A DNA stretch of 64,000 nt. Source: Mycoplasmatota bacterium (GTDB lineage: Bacteria > Bacillota_I > Bacilli_A > MAG-NZ). The DNA is taken from positions 1,907,501 to 1,971,500 of the forward strand of contig CP074575.1 of assembly GCA_018394315.1 (NCBI GenBank). Reading direction: 5' to 3'. The notes under the pieces are model-generated. The model was given only the letters and a program-made list of their open reading frames with translations. It did not search any database and was not told where the DNA came from. Position numbers and translations under genes: made by a program. Positions 17,561 to 27,057 of this stretch are shown one piece after another (the stretch's first letter is position 1; each line of letters begins with the position of its first letter).

Positions 17561-18433
17561 TTATTCTCTATAGTTTTTACCTTTCAATTCAAATGGTTTA
17601 CTAACAGCCCTTATTCTTTCCATCAATCTTTCAACCTTAACAGGATCAGACACCTTACTATTAAAATTATCTTCAAGGTGTTTTATTGAGAAATTACTTC
17701 CAAAGAATACTGGTTTTTTTTGACTCATTCTGTTTTGCAAAATAGGCATCAACACTTCATCCCTAAACCAATCAGAAGATAGTCCTTCATCTCCAAAATC
17801 ATCAAGAATTAAAACCTCAATATTTTTTAGATACTCAACTTTGCTTTCTAATGTTCCTTCATTTATCGAACTCTTAATTTCTCTAACAAAGTCTGGATAA
17901 TTTACGAATAAAACTTTCTTGTTTTTTGCTACTTTCTTAGCTGTTACAGTTAGAATTCTTGTTTTACCAACACCTGGCTTTCCATGCAAGTATATACCTT
18001 TCATATACTCATCATTTTGTAAGAAGTCAGTTATATAATCAATAATTGCTCCTCTTTCTTTCGTAGGTTCAAAATCAACATAATCTTTTCTAGGCATATA
18101 CATACTCACAAGTTGATTTTTCCTTTTTAGCCTTTGGTATTCTACTCTATAGAAATCACATTGTTTGTATTCTACATTAATCAAACTCTTATCTGCAGAT
18201 AAACATGGGTAAAAGCCCACTATATCCATCTTACATTCTTCGAGTCCTCTACAACCTTTACAGTTTGTAACTTCATTAACGTATCTATATAATTCTGATA
18301 ACTTACTTTCTACTTCATGATTTGAGATGTTATTCTCACGAATAAGTTTATCTATTACACTATTACTTAATAATTCTTTTTTAATTTCAACTACACTTCC
18401 ATCATTAATGAAATAGTCGCTTATTTTTTTCAT
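17561..18433 (-). CDS. dnaI: Primosomal protein DnaI (helicase loader)
   Basis: AAA+ ATPase that loads the replicative helicase in Firmicutes. The N-terminal part has the Cys-rich zinc-binding region (CKGCRGLEEC near residue 58, a further Cys in YPCLS). The AAA+ module shows Walker A HGKPGVGKT, Walker B VLILDDFGDE and the sensor segment FGSNFS. Length (290) is close to Bacillus DnaI (311). It lies ten bases after dnaB in the classical dnaB-dnaI pair. Confidence 0.93.
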   Translation of the reverse strand: MKKISDYFINDGSVVEIKKELLSNSVIDKLIRENNISNHEVESKLSELYRYVNEVTNCKGCRGLEECKMDIVGFYPCLSADKSLINVEYKQCDFYRVEYQRLKRKNQLVSMYMPRKDYVDFEPTKERGAIIDYITDFLQNDEYMKGIYLHGKPGVGKTRILTVTAKKVAKNKKVLFVNYPDFVREIKSSINEGTLESKVEYLKNIEVLILDDFGDEGLSSDWFRDEVLMPILQNRMSQKKPVFFGSNFSIKHLEDNFNSKVSDPVKVERLMERIRAVSKPFELKGKNYRE

Positions 18434-18442
18434 AATTCACCT

Positions 18443-19705
18443 CTACAATTTCTTAAATGTATCATATGCCTTTTTATAATCAACATCCTTATATTTTTCT
18501 TCATCATCAAGCTTAATAATTTTGTCTTTTTCCTCTCGCTCTAATTTATACTCTTTATACCATTCAGGTTTCTTACTCCCCTTTTTAGTATAACTCTTCT
18601 TATTTGTTTTTTTCTCTTTATTAAGGTAATCAAATGCTTCCTCTAGCGATTTAATCCCTACTCTTCCCCATTCATTGGCAATCTTTTCAAAGTACGGATA
18701 AGTAGGCATCTTTTTATTGTTCACTTTTAAAACGTAATATATCATAACATTTATTAATTCCGTACTCATTTTATTAACACTCATTAACTTATATACTATT
18801 TCTAAATCAACTTGAGCTGCAGGCATTCCGCTAAGTTCTTGTAGTAACTGTCCAGGTGACATAGTTTTCATATGGCTTTTAATATCATTTCCAACAATCT
18901 CTGTTTTTTTATCAGATAGCTTAGGTGCATCTTGTTTAAACTTGTATTGATACACTTTTCTAGCCTCTTTAGGCAAAGTCTTGTAATCCAGTATACCTTT
19001 ATTGTTTAATGACCCTAAATAAACATCCTGCATTTCAGCTTCTGTTAAGTTGTAAGTAAATGCTAATTTTACTAAAGTGTCTTTCAACTTATCAGATAGT
19101 TCTTTTCTATCAAAGAAAGTTTTACTAAAGTCATTACAAAATAAGTCAAAGTCAAAATCATTTGTAAACTTAATAAATGCATTCTTCTCTTTTGATAAAT
19201 AATTCCCTTTTAACGGGATATTACTAACACTTGTTGTAAAGACCTCATCAAAAGTTTTAGTAACATTCTCAAAATCACTTGGTATAGAGTTTGAAATTTT
19301 AAAATGCTTTGTTAAATTCTTAAAATCATCTTCTCCAACTTCAGAATATAAATATATTCCCAAACTGCCATCTAGTATAAATTCATTTGCAGTTAGTGGT
19401 ATATTTAAATCCATAATATATCCCTTTTGATTGTTGTAATAAGAATTTAATAATCCTATAGCCTCTAAAGTATCTTTTGATTCATTGAACTCAACAATAG
19501 TAAAGTTACATACTGCTAAAACATTCTTTAAAAGACACTTCTTAGTAAGTTTTTCTCTACTTAATAAATTAAACAAAGTCATATAAAGAACATATGCATT
19601 AGAACCAATCAGGGGTTGATACAACAAAGTAAGCACTGATATATCATCACTACTTAAATTTCCGCCTGATTGAATTTTAATATCTTCAAGAATTTTAACG
19701 TTCAT
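18443..19705 (-). CDS. dnaB: Replication initiation and membrane attachment protein DnaB (DnaD/DnaB family)
   Basis: Firmicutes DnaB (not the helicase) takes part in helicase loading at oriC and in restart. The N-terminal winged-helix region (LTLLYQPLIGSNAYVLY) and a C-terminal DnaD-like domain with the YxxxI-type motif (YFEKIANEWGRVGIKSLEEA) are seen, followed by a Lys/Glu-rich tail. 420 residues, near Bacillus DnaB (472). The start has only a weak ribosome site (AGTGAT). The neighbour dnaI fixes the assignment. Confidence 0.88.
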   Translation of the reverse strand: MNVKILEDIKIQSGGNLSSDDISVLTLLYQPLIGSNAYVLYMTLFNLLSREKLTKKCLLKNVLAVCNFTIVEFNESKDTLEAIGLLNSYYNNQKGYIMDLNIPLTANEFILDGSLGIYLYSEVGEDDFKNLTKHFKISNSIPSDFENVTKTFDEVFTTSVSNIPLKGNYLSKEKNAFIKFTNDFDFDLFCNDFSKTFFDRKELSDKLKDTLVKLAFTYNLTEAEMQDVYLGSLNNKGILDYKTLPKEARKVYQYKFKQDAPKLSDKKTEIVGNDIKSHMKTMSPGQLLQELSGMPAAQVDLEIVYKLMSVNKMSTELINVMIYYVLKVNNKKMPTYPYFEKIANEWGRVGIKSLEEAFDYLNKEKKTNKKSYTKKGSKKPEWYKEYKLEREEKDKIIKLDDEEKYKDVDYKKAYDTFKKL

Positions 19706-19738
19706 TTAATACGAATCACTTTGTGACTCTTCACCTCT

Positions 19739-20323
19739 TTAACTCTTAACTAAGTAATTGTATAGACTCCTAACTTTTGCCTTCAAATCATATATATTTG
19801 AATTATTTCTAATCACATAGTTAGCTAATTTAATTTTTTTCTCAATATCCATTTGACTTTTAACAATATTTCTTGCTTGTGACTCAGATATTTTCCTAAA
19901 AGATAATCTATGTAATTGAACTGCTTCATCAGAATAGACTACTACTGTCTCATCACATATATCCTCAAACCCTGCTTCAAACAGTATCGCCATTTCTATA
20001 ACTATCAAGTTTGATTTAGATCTATCTATAAACTGTTTAATTAACTTTTTTATCTTAGGAAGCATTATTGCATTTAATTGAGTTAATTTTTCATTATCTG
20101 AAAAAACAATAGCTCCGAGTTTCTTCCGTTCAATTCTTCCTTGTATATTTAATATTTCACTTCCAAAACATTTTGTAAGCTCATTTATAGTGGATTGATT
20201 TTGCTGAATTACATGTCCTATTAAGTCAGCCTTTATAATTTCGGCCCCAAGTAATCTAAAAAATTTTGTAACTAATGATTTTCCACTTGCAACACCACCA
20301 GTTAGTCCGATAACTTTCTTCAT
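19739..20323 (-). CDS. coaE: Dephospho-CoA kinase
   Basis: Last step of coenzyme A synthesis: ATP-dependent 3'-phosphorylation of dephospho-CoA. P-loop GLTGGVASGKS at the N-terminus, the family segment EIIKADLIGHVI, and MAILFEAGFED are present. 194 residues, as expected. TAGGAG lies before the ATG. First gene of the coaE-dnaB-dnaI-methyltransferase run; the promoter is at 20371-20399. Confidence 0.95.
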   Translation of the reverse strand: MKKVIGLTGGVASGKSLVTKFFRLLGAEIIKADLIGHVIQQNQSTINELTKCFGSEILNIQGRIERKKLGAIVFSDNEKLTQLNAIMLPKIKKLIKQFIDRSKSNLIVIEMAILFEAGFEDICDETVVVYSDEAVQLHRLSFRKISESQARNIVKSQMDIEKKIKLANYVIRNNSNIYDLKAKVRSLYNYLVKS

Positions 20324-20370
20324 AATTACTCCTATTTTTCTTTCATAAATATAGTATTATAGGGAGATAT

Positions 20371-20399
20371 ATTTTATCAAAATATGTGGTAATAGTCAA
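20371..20399 (-). promoter_or_regulatory. Promoter of coaE-dnaB-dnaI
   Basis: TTGACT at 20394-20399 and TAAAAT at 20371-20376, 17-base spacer, minus strand. It lies directly after the terminator of the upstream radical SAM gene. Confidence 0.7.
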
Positions 20400-20407
20400 T
20401 TTATCAT

Positions 20408-20432
20408 AAAAAAAGACATCCCTTGAGATGTC
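20408..20432 (-). terminator. Intrinsic terminator of the polA-fpg-radical SAM operon
   Basis: Stem GACATC / GATGTC with a short loop, overlapping the stop codon of the upstream gene, and followed by seven T on the minus strand. Confidence 0.88.
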
Positions 20433-21150
20433 AAAATAATTTTACAGTAAAAGAAAGATTGTTTTGAAACATTTTGTAGATTACCTGTATCTCCTCTTCA
20501 TTATAATTATCTAGTGGTTCTGCAGGTAATCTATCAACTGTATTAATGTGTAACTCGGTCGGATTAATCAACTTAACATATTCAATTAATTCAATAAGAT
20601 TTTCTTTTGAATCATTTATTCCTTTTACAAGTAGAACTTCTAAAAAAAGTTTTCCTTCATATGCGTTACTAAACTTAATTAAAGAGTCCTTAAGTACATT
20701 TAGATTAATATCAAAGTGTGGTTTGTTAACTTTCCTAAAAATATCTTTATTAACCGAGTCAATACTCGGAATTACAATATCAGATTTTAACAAAGCGTTA
20801 AAAATAATATCTTTATGAAGCGTTGTGGAATTAGTAATTACACAAACAGGTTTATCTGTCAATTTCTTAATTCCTTCAATGTATTTACCAATTTCAATAT
20901 TTAAAGTAGGCTCACCAAAACCTGAAAATGTAACCACATCAATTTCATTCTCATCTAAAGCTTTCTTCAATTCGTTCATCGCTACATCAAAATCAGCATA
21001 TATTCCAAGTTCACTCTCTAATTTTCCATAACCACATTCGCAATATATACAATTCATGTTACATCTTTTTTTTTCCGAACCAACTATATCAATTCCCAGC
21101 GATTTCCCTAATCTTCTTGAATTAATTATTCCTAAAATATACATATACAT
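20431..21150 (-). CDS. Radical SAM protein (COG0731-like)
   Basis: The [4Fe-4S]-SAM motif CNMNCIYC (CxxxCxxC) follows SRRLGKSLGIDIV, the opening of a family of uncharacterised radical SAM proteins related to wyosine-type enzymes. GEPTLN near residue 83 matches the GGE-type motif. 239 residues. The ATG at 21150 has its purine-rich stretch AGGG directly abutting it. The second ATG at 21144 would have AGGG six bases upstream and may be the true start. It begins right after the fpg stop. The stop is TGA. No reaction can be named. Confidence 0.8.
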   Translation of the reverse strand: MYMYILGIINSRRLGKSLGIDIVGSEKKRCNMNCIYCECGYGKLESELGIYADFDVAMNELKKALDENEIDVVTFSGFGEPTLNIEIGKYIEGIKKLTDKPVCVITNSTTLHKDIIFNALLKSDIVIPSIDSVNKDIFRKVNKPHFDINLNVLKDSLIKFSNAYEGKLFLEVLLVKGINDSKENLIELIEYVKLINPTELHINTVDRLPAEPLDNYNEEEIQVIYKMFQNNLSFTVKLF

Positions 21151-21152
21151 CC

Positions 21153-21956
21153 CTACTTCTGACAGTTTTTACAATAATAAGTACCTCTTCCACCTACTTT
21201 AATCTTTAAAATAGGTTGTTTACAATTAGGGCATCCGCCATTTTTACCATGAACTAGTAATTCGTTCTGAAACCGCCCTGTAACTCCTAAACTAGATGTA
21301 TAACTTTTAATGGTTGTGCCACCCAGGTTGATAGCTTTTCTAAGTATATTTCTAGTTTCAACTACTATACTTTCAAAGTCTTGAATTTTTAATGTATTTG
21401 TTATTCTCTCTGGATGAAGCTTGGCTAGAAAACAAATTTCATTGACATAAATATTTCCAATCCCTGCGACTACACTTTGATCTAATAAAAAGGGCTTCAG
21501 TTGCTTTTTAGAGTTAAGATTCATTAAATAATCTGCATTGAATTTTTCACTAAAAGGTTCAGGACCTATATGTGATAGATGTTCATTAATTGTAATCTCT
21601 TTACTAACTAATTCCATTGTCCCAAATTTTCTTACATCATGATATCTCACTGTTCTTCCATCATCAAGATTGAAAACAATGTGCTCATGATTATCTACTT
21701 CTTCATCTCTTTTAATAAAATACTTACCTTCCATTCTTAAATGAGATACAAGATAATAATCACTTAAATGAAACACTAAGTACTTACCTCTTCTTGAGAT
21801 ATCTTCTATAACCTGGTTTTTAATGGATTTTACAAATTCTTCTTTAGATGTCTTTATAATATTACCATAATAAATATCCACCGAAGTTATTCTAGACCCT
21901 AAAATAACTTTCTTTAAAGTTTCTTTAACTGTTTCTACTTCTGGTAGTTCTGGCAC
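21153..21956 (-). CDS. fpg: Formamidopyrimidine-DNA glycosylase
   Basis: Removes 8-oxoguanine and formamidopyrimidines from DNA; the catalytic residue is the N-terminal proline after removal of Met. A frame with M-I-K-V-P-E-L-P-E would put this Pro at position 5, which cannot work. The true start is GTG at 21956, giving M-P-E-L-P-E-V-E, with AGGTGA about six bases ahead. Glu3, the helix-two-turn-helix (VAGIGNIYVNE), and the C-terminal zinc finger (CPNC ... CKNC) are all intact. 267 residues. It directly follows polA, a frequent pair in Firmicutes. Confidence 0.95.
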   Translation of the reverse strand: MPELPEVETVKETLKKVILGSRITSVDIYYGNIIKTSKEEFVKSIKNQVIEDISRRGKYLVFHLSDYYLVSHLRMEGKYFIKRDEEVDNHEHIVFNLDDGRTVRYHDVRKFGTMELVSKEITINEHLSHIGPEPFSEKFNADYLMNLNSKKQLKPFLLDQSVVAGIGNIYVNEICFLAKLHPERITNTLKIQDFESIVVETRNILRKAINLGGTTIKSYTSSLGVTGRFQNELLVHGKNGGCPNCKQPILKIKVGGRGTYYCKNCQK

Positions 21957-21984
21957 TTTTATCACCTATTCCCAATTATTAAAC

Positions 21985-24609
21985 CTACTTCATCTTAAAT
22001 AGATTTTTACCATATCCTAAATCAACCTTCAATGGAACTAGTAGTTTTAAGGTGTTTTCCATAATTTCTTGAACTAATTCTTTCATTATTTCTAGTTCTT
22101 CAGAAGGCACATCAAATATCAATTCATCGTGAACTTGAATTAGTAATTTTGATTTCAAGTTCCTTTTTTCTATCTCATTATCTAAATCAATCATTGCTTT
22201 CTTAATTATATCAGCTGCACTTCCCTGAATAGGTGCATTCTTAGCTGTTCGTTCACCAAATGCTCTCACATTACCATTTGATGAATGCAAGTCAGGAAGA
22301 TATCTTCTTCTATTCATAATAGTTTCAGAAAATCCATTTTTAACAGCATTCTGAACCACATCTTCTAAATACATCCTAATACCAGGAAACGATTCAAAAT
22401 ACTCATCAATAAACTCTTGAGCTCTAGAAGGAGTAATATTTAGCTCGTTTGCTAATCCCCAAGCTCCTTGTCCATATATTATCCCGAAATTAACAGCCTT
22501 TGCTTGTCTACGCATCATTGAATCAACTTCACTTTGATTAACTTTAAAGACCTTCATCGCCGTTTCAGTATGAATATCTAATTCTTCCCTAAATGCATTA
22601 ATCAACGTATCAGTCTTCGACATATGAGCTAATACTCGTAATTCAATTTGAGAATAATCAGCACCTAATAGAAAATTACCTTCAGTTGGTATGAATATTT
22701 TTCTGATTAATTTTCCGAGTTCTGTTTTAATCGGTAAATTCTGCATATTAGGTTCAATACTACTTAGTCTACCGGTTGCAGTTCCTGCTTGCTTAAATAT
22801 AGTATGAACTCTAAATTTTCCATCTTTTTCTAGTAAAACTTTCTTTATTCCATCGATATAAGTTCCTACCAATTTTGAGATAGTTCTATATGCAAGAATC
22901 TTCTCGATAATTGGATGATGTGATTTTAATTGATTCAATGTATCTACATTAGTTGAATACCCCGTCTTAGTCCTCTTTCCTAAAGGTAAATTTAATTCTT
23001 CAAACAATACTATACCAAGTTGCTTAGGTGACCCAATGTTAAATTCCTTATTAGCATAACTATAGACTTCTTCTTTCAAGACATTCAATTCATCATCAAA
23101 TCTTTGCTTTAATTCATCTAGTTCTTTTATATCAATGATTACACCCTCAAACTCCATCTTTGCTAGGGTCTCAGCTAATTCCATTTCCATTTTAAATAGA
23201 TCCAACTGATTGTTATTTTCTAACTTTTCTAATAATTCTTCCTTCAAATTCTTAACAGCAATGGCTTTTTTAACAGAATAGTTAGCTATAGTAAAATCAT
23301 CCGGAATGGTTTTCTTTGTACCCTTACCAAAGATTGACTCTTTCGGTAAGACATCATCATAATCAAAAGATAATCCTATGGATTCTAAATCTTCTTTATT
23401 ATTAGGATTCAAAACATAACTAGCTAGTAAAATATCAAAATCACATCCTCTAAATTCAAATCCTTCCCAAAGCAAAGCAACTTTTGCTGCCTTATAATCA
23501 TATGTACTTTTCTTAATTTTATTATCAGCTAGCCACTGTGGTAAGAAAGTCATGTTTTCCTTAATCAAATTAAATGGAATATAAAACGCTCCTTTTTTAT
23601 TTACGATACTTAAACCTAGAATCTTACCTCTATGATAGTTATCATCAAATACTTCAAGGCTTACAAAAGAATCATTTTCTAAGTATTTATCTAACTCATA
23701 AATATCATCTGAGTTTAACACTTTTACTGACACATCAGCTTTTTTAGATTTTTCTTTCTTCATGAAAGAATAAAACTCTAAATCACGGTAAAATTCCATT
23801 AACTCATCTTCGTCATAACCATTATAGACAGTATCTTCAACTTGTAAGTCAATGGGAGCATCTTTTATTATAGTAGCTATTTCTTTACACAAAAGTCCTA
23901 ACTCAAAATTATCTCTTATCTTCTCACCAAGTTTTCCCTTTATATTTTCTTTATCAGCAAATACGTTCTCAATAGTACCATATTGCTTTAATAGTTTAAT
24001 TGCAGTTTTTTCTCCAACACCCGGAATCCCTGGTAAGTTATCACTTGAATCTCCCATCAATCCCTTTAAGTCAGTAATTTGACCTGGTTCAATTTCCATT
24101 TTCTCATACAAGTAACCCGGAGTAAAACTCTCTATTTGAGTAATTCCCTTTTTTGTAATATTAACTGTAATATTATTTGTAGCTAATTGCAACAAGTCTT
24201 TGTCACCTGTGAATATTTCAACTTTATAACCTTTATCACAAGCTTCTTTTGCTAAAGTTCCAATGATATCATCTGCTTCATAAAGTTCCTTCTCATATCT
24301 TTTAATCCCTAACTTGTCACAAAGCTCTTTTGTATATGGAATTTGCTCTATCAGTTCTTTTGGCGTTTCACTTCTACCATCTTTATACTCAGGATATTTA
24401 TCATGTCTAAATGTCTTTTTACCAAAGTCAAAAGCAACTAAAAAATGAGAAAAATCCTCTTTAGTTAGTTTCTTAATCATGCTAGCAAAACCAAACAAAC
24501 AATTTGTAGGTACCCCCTTAGAATTTCTCATTAAATTTCCTGTATATGCTGTTGCGTAATAAGCTCTAAAAATAAGACTGAATCCATCAACTAAAATCAC
24601 TTTTTTCAT
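21985..24609 (-). CDS. polA: DNA polymerase I
   Basis: Repair and Okazaki-fragment polymerase. The 5'-3' exonuclease covers about residues 1-290 (VDGFSLIFRAYY, GLMGDSSDNLPGIPGVG). A 3'-5' exonuclease-like domain covers about 295-470 but lacks its DxE metal ligands (SLEVFD instead), so proofreading is presumably lost, as in Bacillus. The polymerase domain has motif A ADYSQIELRVLAH, motif B RRQAKAVNFGIIYG and motif C QVHDELIFD. I start it at ATG 24609 (GGAGATGATTTG ahead) rather than at 24651. This gives 874 residues, the normal length. Confidence 0.96.
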   Translation of the reverse strand: MKKVILVDGFSLIFRAYYATAYTGNLMRNSKGVPTNCLFGFASMIKKLTKEDFSHFLVAFDFGKKTFRHDKYPEYKDGRSETPKELIEQIPYTKELCDKLGIKRYEKELYEADDIIGTLAKEACDKGYKVEIFTGDKDLLQLATNNITVNITKKGITQIESFTPGYLYEKMEIEPGQITDLKGLMGDSSDNLPGIPGVGEKTAIKLLKQYGTIENVFADKENIKGKLGEKIRDNFELGLLCKEIATIIKDAPIDLQVEDTVYNGYDEDELMEFYRDLEFYSFMKKEKSKKADVSVKVLNSDDIYELDKYLENDSFVSLEVFDDNYHRGKILGLSIVNKKGAFYIPFNLIKENMTFLPQWLADNKIKKSTYDYKAAKVALLWEGFEFRGCDFDILLASYVLNPNNKEDLESIGLSFDYDDVLPKESIFGKGTKKTIPDDFTIANYSVKKAIAVKNLKEELLEKLENNNQLDLFKMEMELAETLAKMEFEGVIIDIKELDELKQRFDDELNVLKEEVYSYANKEFNIGSPKQLGIVLFEELNLPLGKRTKTGYSTNVDTLNQLKSHHPIIEKILAYRTISKLVGTYIDGIKKVLLEKDGKFRVHTIFKQAGTATGRLSSIEPNMQNLPIKTELGKLIRKIFIPTEGNFLLGADYSQIELRVLAHMSKTDTLINAFREELDIHTETAMKVFKVNQSEVDSMMRRQAKAVNFGIIYGQGAWGLANELNITPSRAQEFIDEYFESFPGIRMYLEDVVQNAVKNGFSETIMNRRRYLPDLHSSNGNVRAFGERTAKNAPIQGSAADIIKKAMIDLDNEIEKRNLKSKLLIQVHDELIFDVPSEELEIMKELVQEIMENTLKLLVPLKVDLGYGKNLFKMK

Positions 24610-24665
24610 CAAATCATCTCCATTTGTCATTTTATCATATATCAAATCCATATCATAATATTAGA

Positions 24666-25265
24666 ATGAAAAATATTTATATGATAATCCTTTCTTTACT
24701 TTTACTTCTTATTTTACTATTTCTAAAAAAAACTTTGGAGGTGAATATGGAACGAAACTACTTGCTTCTCGTCAATAAAGAAAATCCAGTTTCAAGCGAC
24801 TTTGTACCAGATGATTTAAAAAAAGTATATCTCCCGACAATTTTAAATAAAGAGATTTATATTAGCGAACAAGTTCTAAAATCATATGAAGAATTATATT
24901 TGAATGCATTAGAAGACAATATCAAGTTTTATGTATTTTCAGGATATAGATCTTTCAACTACCAAGAAGAGATCTTTACAAACGAATATATAACTGCTAG
25001 ACCAGGACATAGTGAACATCAAATTGGATTAGCTTTAGACGTATCAATTCCTGATGTTGGGTTAACTGAACCATTAGGCAGTCTTCCTGAAGGTATTTGG
25101 TTAGAGAAAAATGCTCATAAATATGGATTTATTATAAGATACCCCGAAGACAAACAACATATTACAAAGTATATATATGAACCTTGGCATATAAGATATG
25201 TTGGGAAACATCACGCAAAAAAATTATATGAAAAAAATATAACATTAGAAGAGTATTTGGATTAG
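24666..25265 (+). CDS. D-alanyl-D-alanine carboxypeptidase, VanY/M15B type, membrane anchored
   Basis: Zinc peptidase that trims the terminal D-Ala of peptidoglycan stem peptides. The zinc ligands and active site are seen in RPGHSEHQIGLALDVS (H and D), GYRSFNYQEE and EPWHIRY. Residues 1-19 form a hydrophobic signal anchor (MIILSLLLLLILLF). I use ATG 24666 rather than 24624, because the latter gives a polar extension before the anchor and overlaps polA. The ribosome site is weak. It is divergent from polA. Confidence 0.87.
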   Translation: MKNIYMIILSLLLLLILLFLKKTLEVNMERNYLLLVNKENPVSSDFVPDDLKKVYLPTILNKEIYISEQVLKSYEELYLNALEDNIKFYVFSGYRSFNYQEEIFTNEYITARPGHSEHQIGLALDVSIPDVGLTEPLGSLPEGIWLEKNAHKYGFIIRYPEDKQHITKYIYEPWHIRYVGKHHAKKLYEKNITLEEYLD

Positions 25266-25289
25266 TGTTATAATACAACTGGTGATACT

Positions 25290-26294
25290 ATGCTAATTGA
25301 AATAATAATTATACTAATAACTGGATTTATGCTTGGAAAAATCTTCGATAGAATGGGTTTACCCAAAATTTTAGGGTATTTAATTACTGGAATCTTGTTT
25401 CAACTTATCCCTATTGAGGCGAGTATTCTTTCCTTTAAAAAAGAGATTACAACTTTTGCCTTATCAGTAATACTATTAAAGGCGGGACTAGGAATTGACT
25501 CAGTTACTCTAAAAAAAGTAGGAGGAAGAGCAATTCTTTTAGGAATAATTCCTAACATTTTTGAGGGGACAGTTATTACTGTACTATCTATGACCATACT
25601 TAAACTACCGTTCATTGAAGCAGGCATGTTAGGATTCATTGTTTCTCCAATATCTCCTGCAGTTGTTATACCCTCAATGATAAAACTAAAAGACAAAGGA
25701 TATAATGGAAACGGTGTTCCTGTGCTTAACTTAGCGAGCGCTTCAATTGATGATATTATCAGTGTGCTAATATTCAGTATATTCCTAAGTTTATATTTAG
25801 GTGGAGTGGCAAATGACAGCATTAAATCTATCATCACACCAATAGCTTACATTATAATTATGATGTTTGGATTCTTTATAAATAAGTTATCAAAACATAA
25901 AGATAAAATTATAAGTTTAACTAATAAAATATGGAGTATCGCTCAAGTCTATTTATTTGTTATAATTGGACTACTTGTTAATACTGAAGTTGCATTTACA
26001 GTTGGCTTCATCGCAATAGTAATAATTATCGTAGGACTTTTATTTAGATTGTTAGGAGTGTTCATATGTCTACAGAAGTCTATTTTCAAGAAAAGTGAAA
26101 GACTATTTTGTATGATTGCGAACCTACCAAAAGCAACTGTCCAAGCAAGCCTTGGAGCTGTTCCATTAATATATGGTGTTACTAGTGGAGAAATGATTCT
26201 TGCGATTAGTGCTTTAAGTATCATAGTCACAGCGCCTATAGGACTTATTTTCATTGAAAAATTCGGACCACTTCTTTTGTCAAAACAAAATTAA
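25290..26294 (+). CDS. Cation:proton antiporter (CPA family, Na+/H+ exchanger domain)
   Basis: Membrane protein with about ten hydrophobic segments. The opening (GKIFDRMGLPKILGYLITGI) is typical of KefB/NhaP-like exchangers. A segment with polar residues in the membrane (SASIDDIISVLIFSIF) contains the Asp-Asp pair expected at the ion site. 334 residues, no C-terminal RCK domain. GGTGAT precedes the ATG. It starts 24 bases after the carboxypeptidase gene and ends at its own terminator. Which cation is moved cannot be told. Confidence 0.82.
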   Translation: MLIEIIIILITGFMLGKIFDRMGLPKILGYLITGILFQLIPIEASILSFKKEITTFALSVILLKAGLGIDSVTLKKVGGRAILLGIIPNIFEGTVITVLSMTILKLPFIEAGMLGFIVSPISPAVVIPSMIKLKDKGYNGNGVPVLNLASASIDDIISVLIFSIFLSLYLGGVANDSIKSIITPIAYIIIMMFGFFINKLSKHKDKIISLTNKIWSIAQVYLFVIIGLLVNTEVAFTVGFIAIVIIIVGLLFRLLGVFICLQKSIFKKSERLFCMIANLPKATVQASLGAVPLIYGVTSGEMILAISALSIIVTAPIGLIFIEKFGPLLLSKQN

Positions 26295-26300
26295 TAACTA

Positions 26301-26336
26301 AAAAACGTGTTCTATCAAGATACACGTTTTTTTTTT
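26301..26336 (+). terminator. Intrinsic terminator after the antiporter gene
   Basis: AAAAACGTGT and ACACGTTTTT arms around an 11-base loop, followed by a run of T on the plus strand. Confidence 0.88.
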
Positions 26337-26382
26337 AGTAACATAAAATATATAGAAATGATTTTAAATTTAAGGAGGAGAA

Positions 26383-27036
26383 ATGAGTCCATTCAATGAA
26401 ACTCGAGGAGGATTTCTATTGCCTTTCCTTATAGGAGCAGCAGTAACAAGCCCACTGTGGTATCGTCCTTGTTGTAGATATCCATACTATCCTTATCCTT
26501 ACTCATCTGGAGGAAATTATTACTATTACAATGTCGAAAAAGACTACTATTATGGTGGAGGTTATCCTGGATACCCACCATATGGCTATCCACCATATGC
26601 TGGAGGATATGCAGGTGGTGCTGGAGGCGCTGGGGGTATTGGCCAAGGACCAATCAACGGATTACGAAGTGAAGATCTAAATTATAATGGTCATGGTAAA
26701 CTCAGACGTAGATACGGATATTCACCTTATAGATACCCATATTATCCATACTACCTATATTACCCATATTATCCATACTACCCGTATTATCCATATTATC
26801 CTTACCCATATTATAAGCATGGGGGATACTATCACCATAAAGGACATAAACACGGTCATAGAGAAAATAACGACGATAACAGCCGAAACCAATCTGGTTT
26901 TGGTTTTGGTTTAAGCTACGGAATAAATCAACTATCAAAATTCCTATATCCTCCATTTAATCCTATTTACTGTTTCAATAGCCCTTATTGCTATTACCAT
27001 GGTAATCCTTACTACCAGTCATTATTACCATATTAA
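26383..27036 (+). CDS. Tyr/Pro/Gly-rich low-complexity protein
   Basis: 217 residues dominated by Tyr, Pro and Gly. After a hydrophobic N-terminal stretch (GGFLLPFLIGAAVTSPLWY, about residues 9-27) come blocks such as GYPGYPPYGYPPYAGGY and a long run of YPYY units at about residues 113-146, then a His/Lys segment (YYHHKGHKHGH). A very strong ribosome site (AAGGAGG) supports expression. Similar composition is known from spore-coat and other surface-layer proteins, but I recognise no family. The His-rich part could bind metal; this is a guess. The gene is single, between a terminator and a shared terminator. Confidence 0.7.
   Translation: MSPFNETRGGFLLPFLIGAAVTSPLWYRPCCRYPYYPYPYSSGGNYYYYNVEKDYYYGGGYPGYPPYGYPPYAGGYAGGAGGAGGIGQGPINGLRSEDLNYNGHGKLRRRYGYSPYRYPYYPYYLYYPYYPYYPYYPYYPYPYYKHGGYYHHKGHKHGHRENNDDNSRNQSGFGFGLSYGINQLSKFLYPPFNPIYCFNSPYCYYHGNPYYQSLLPY
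26720..26825. repeat. Short tandem repeats encoding YPYY units
   Basis: Degenerate 9- to 12-base units of the type TATTAYCCATAY repeat about ten times and encode the Tyr-Pro run. They keep the reading frame and are prone to slippage. Confidence 0.75.
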
Positions 27037-27056
27037 AGTTATCGTAAGATAACTTT
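27035..27056 (+). terminator. Shared terminator between the Tyr-rich gene and the convergent YczE-type gene
   Basis: Perfect stem AAAGTTATC / GATAACTTT with a four-base loop, followed by TTTT on the plus strand; the minus strand also has a short T-run. It probably serves both genes. Confidence 0.8.
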
Positions 27057-27057
27057 T

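Noticed and set aside
21957..21965. Longer start for fpg
   Set aside because: It would bury the catalytic N-terminal proline; the GTG at 21956 restores it.
26720..26825. Repeat block considered as a CRISPR array
   Set aside because: Units are 9 to 12 bases, in reading frame, with no spacers.
26429..26956. Other-frame ORFs (plus and minus) over the Tyr-rich gene
   Set aside because: They are by-products of the repetitive sequence, with repeated Ile/His/Thr or Asp/Met/Asn runs and no ribosome sites.
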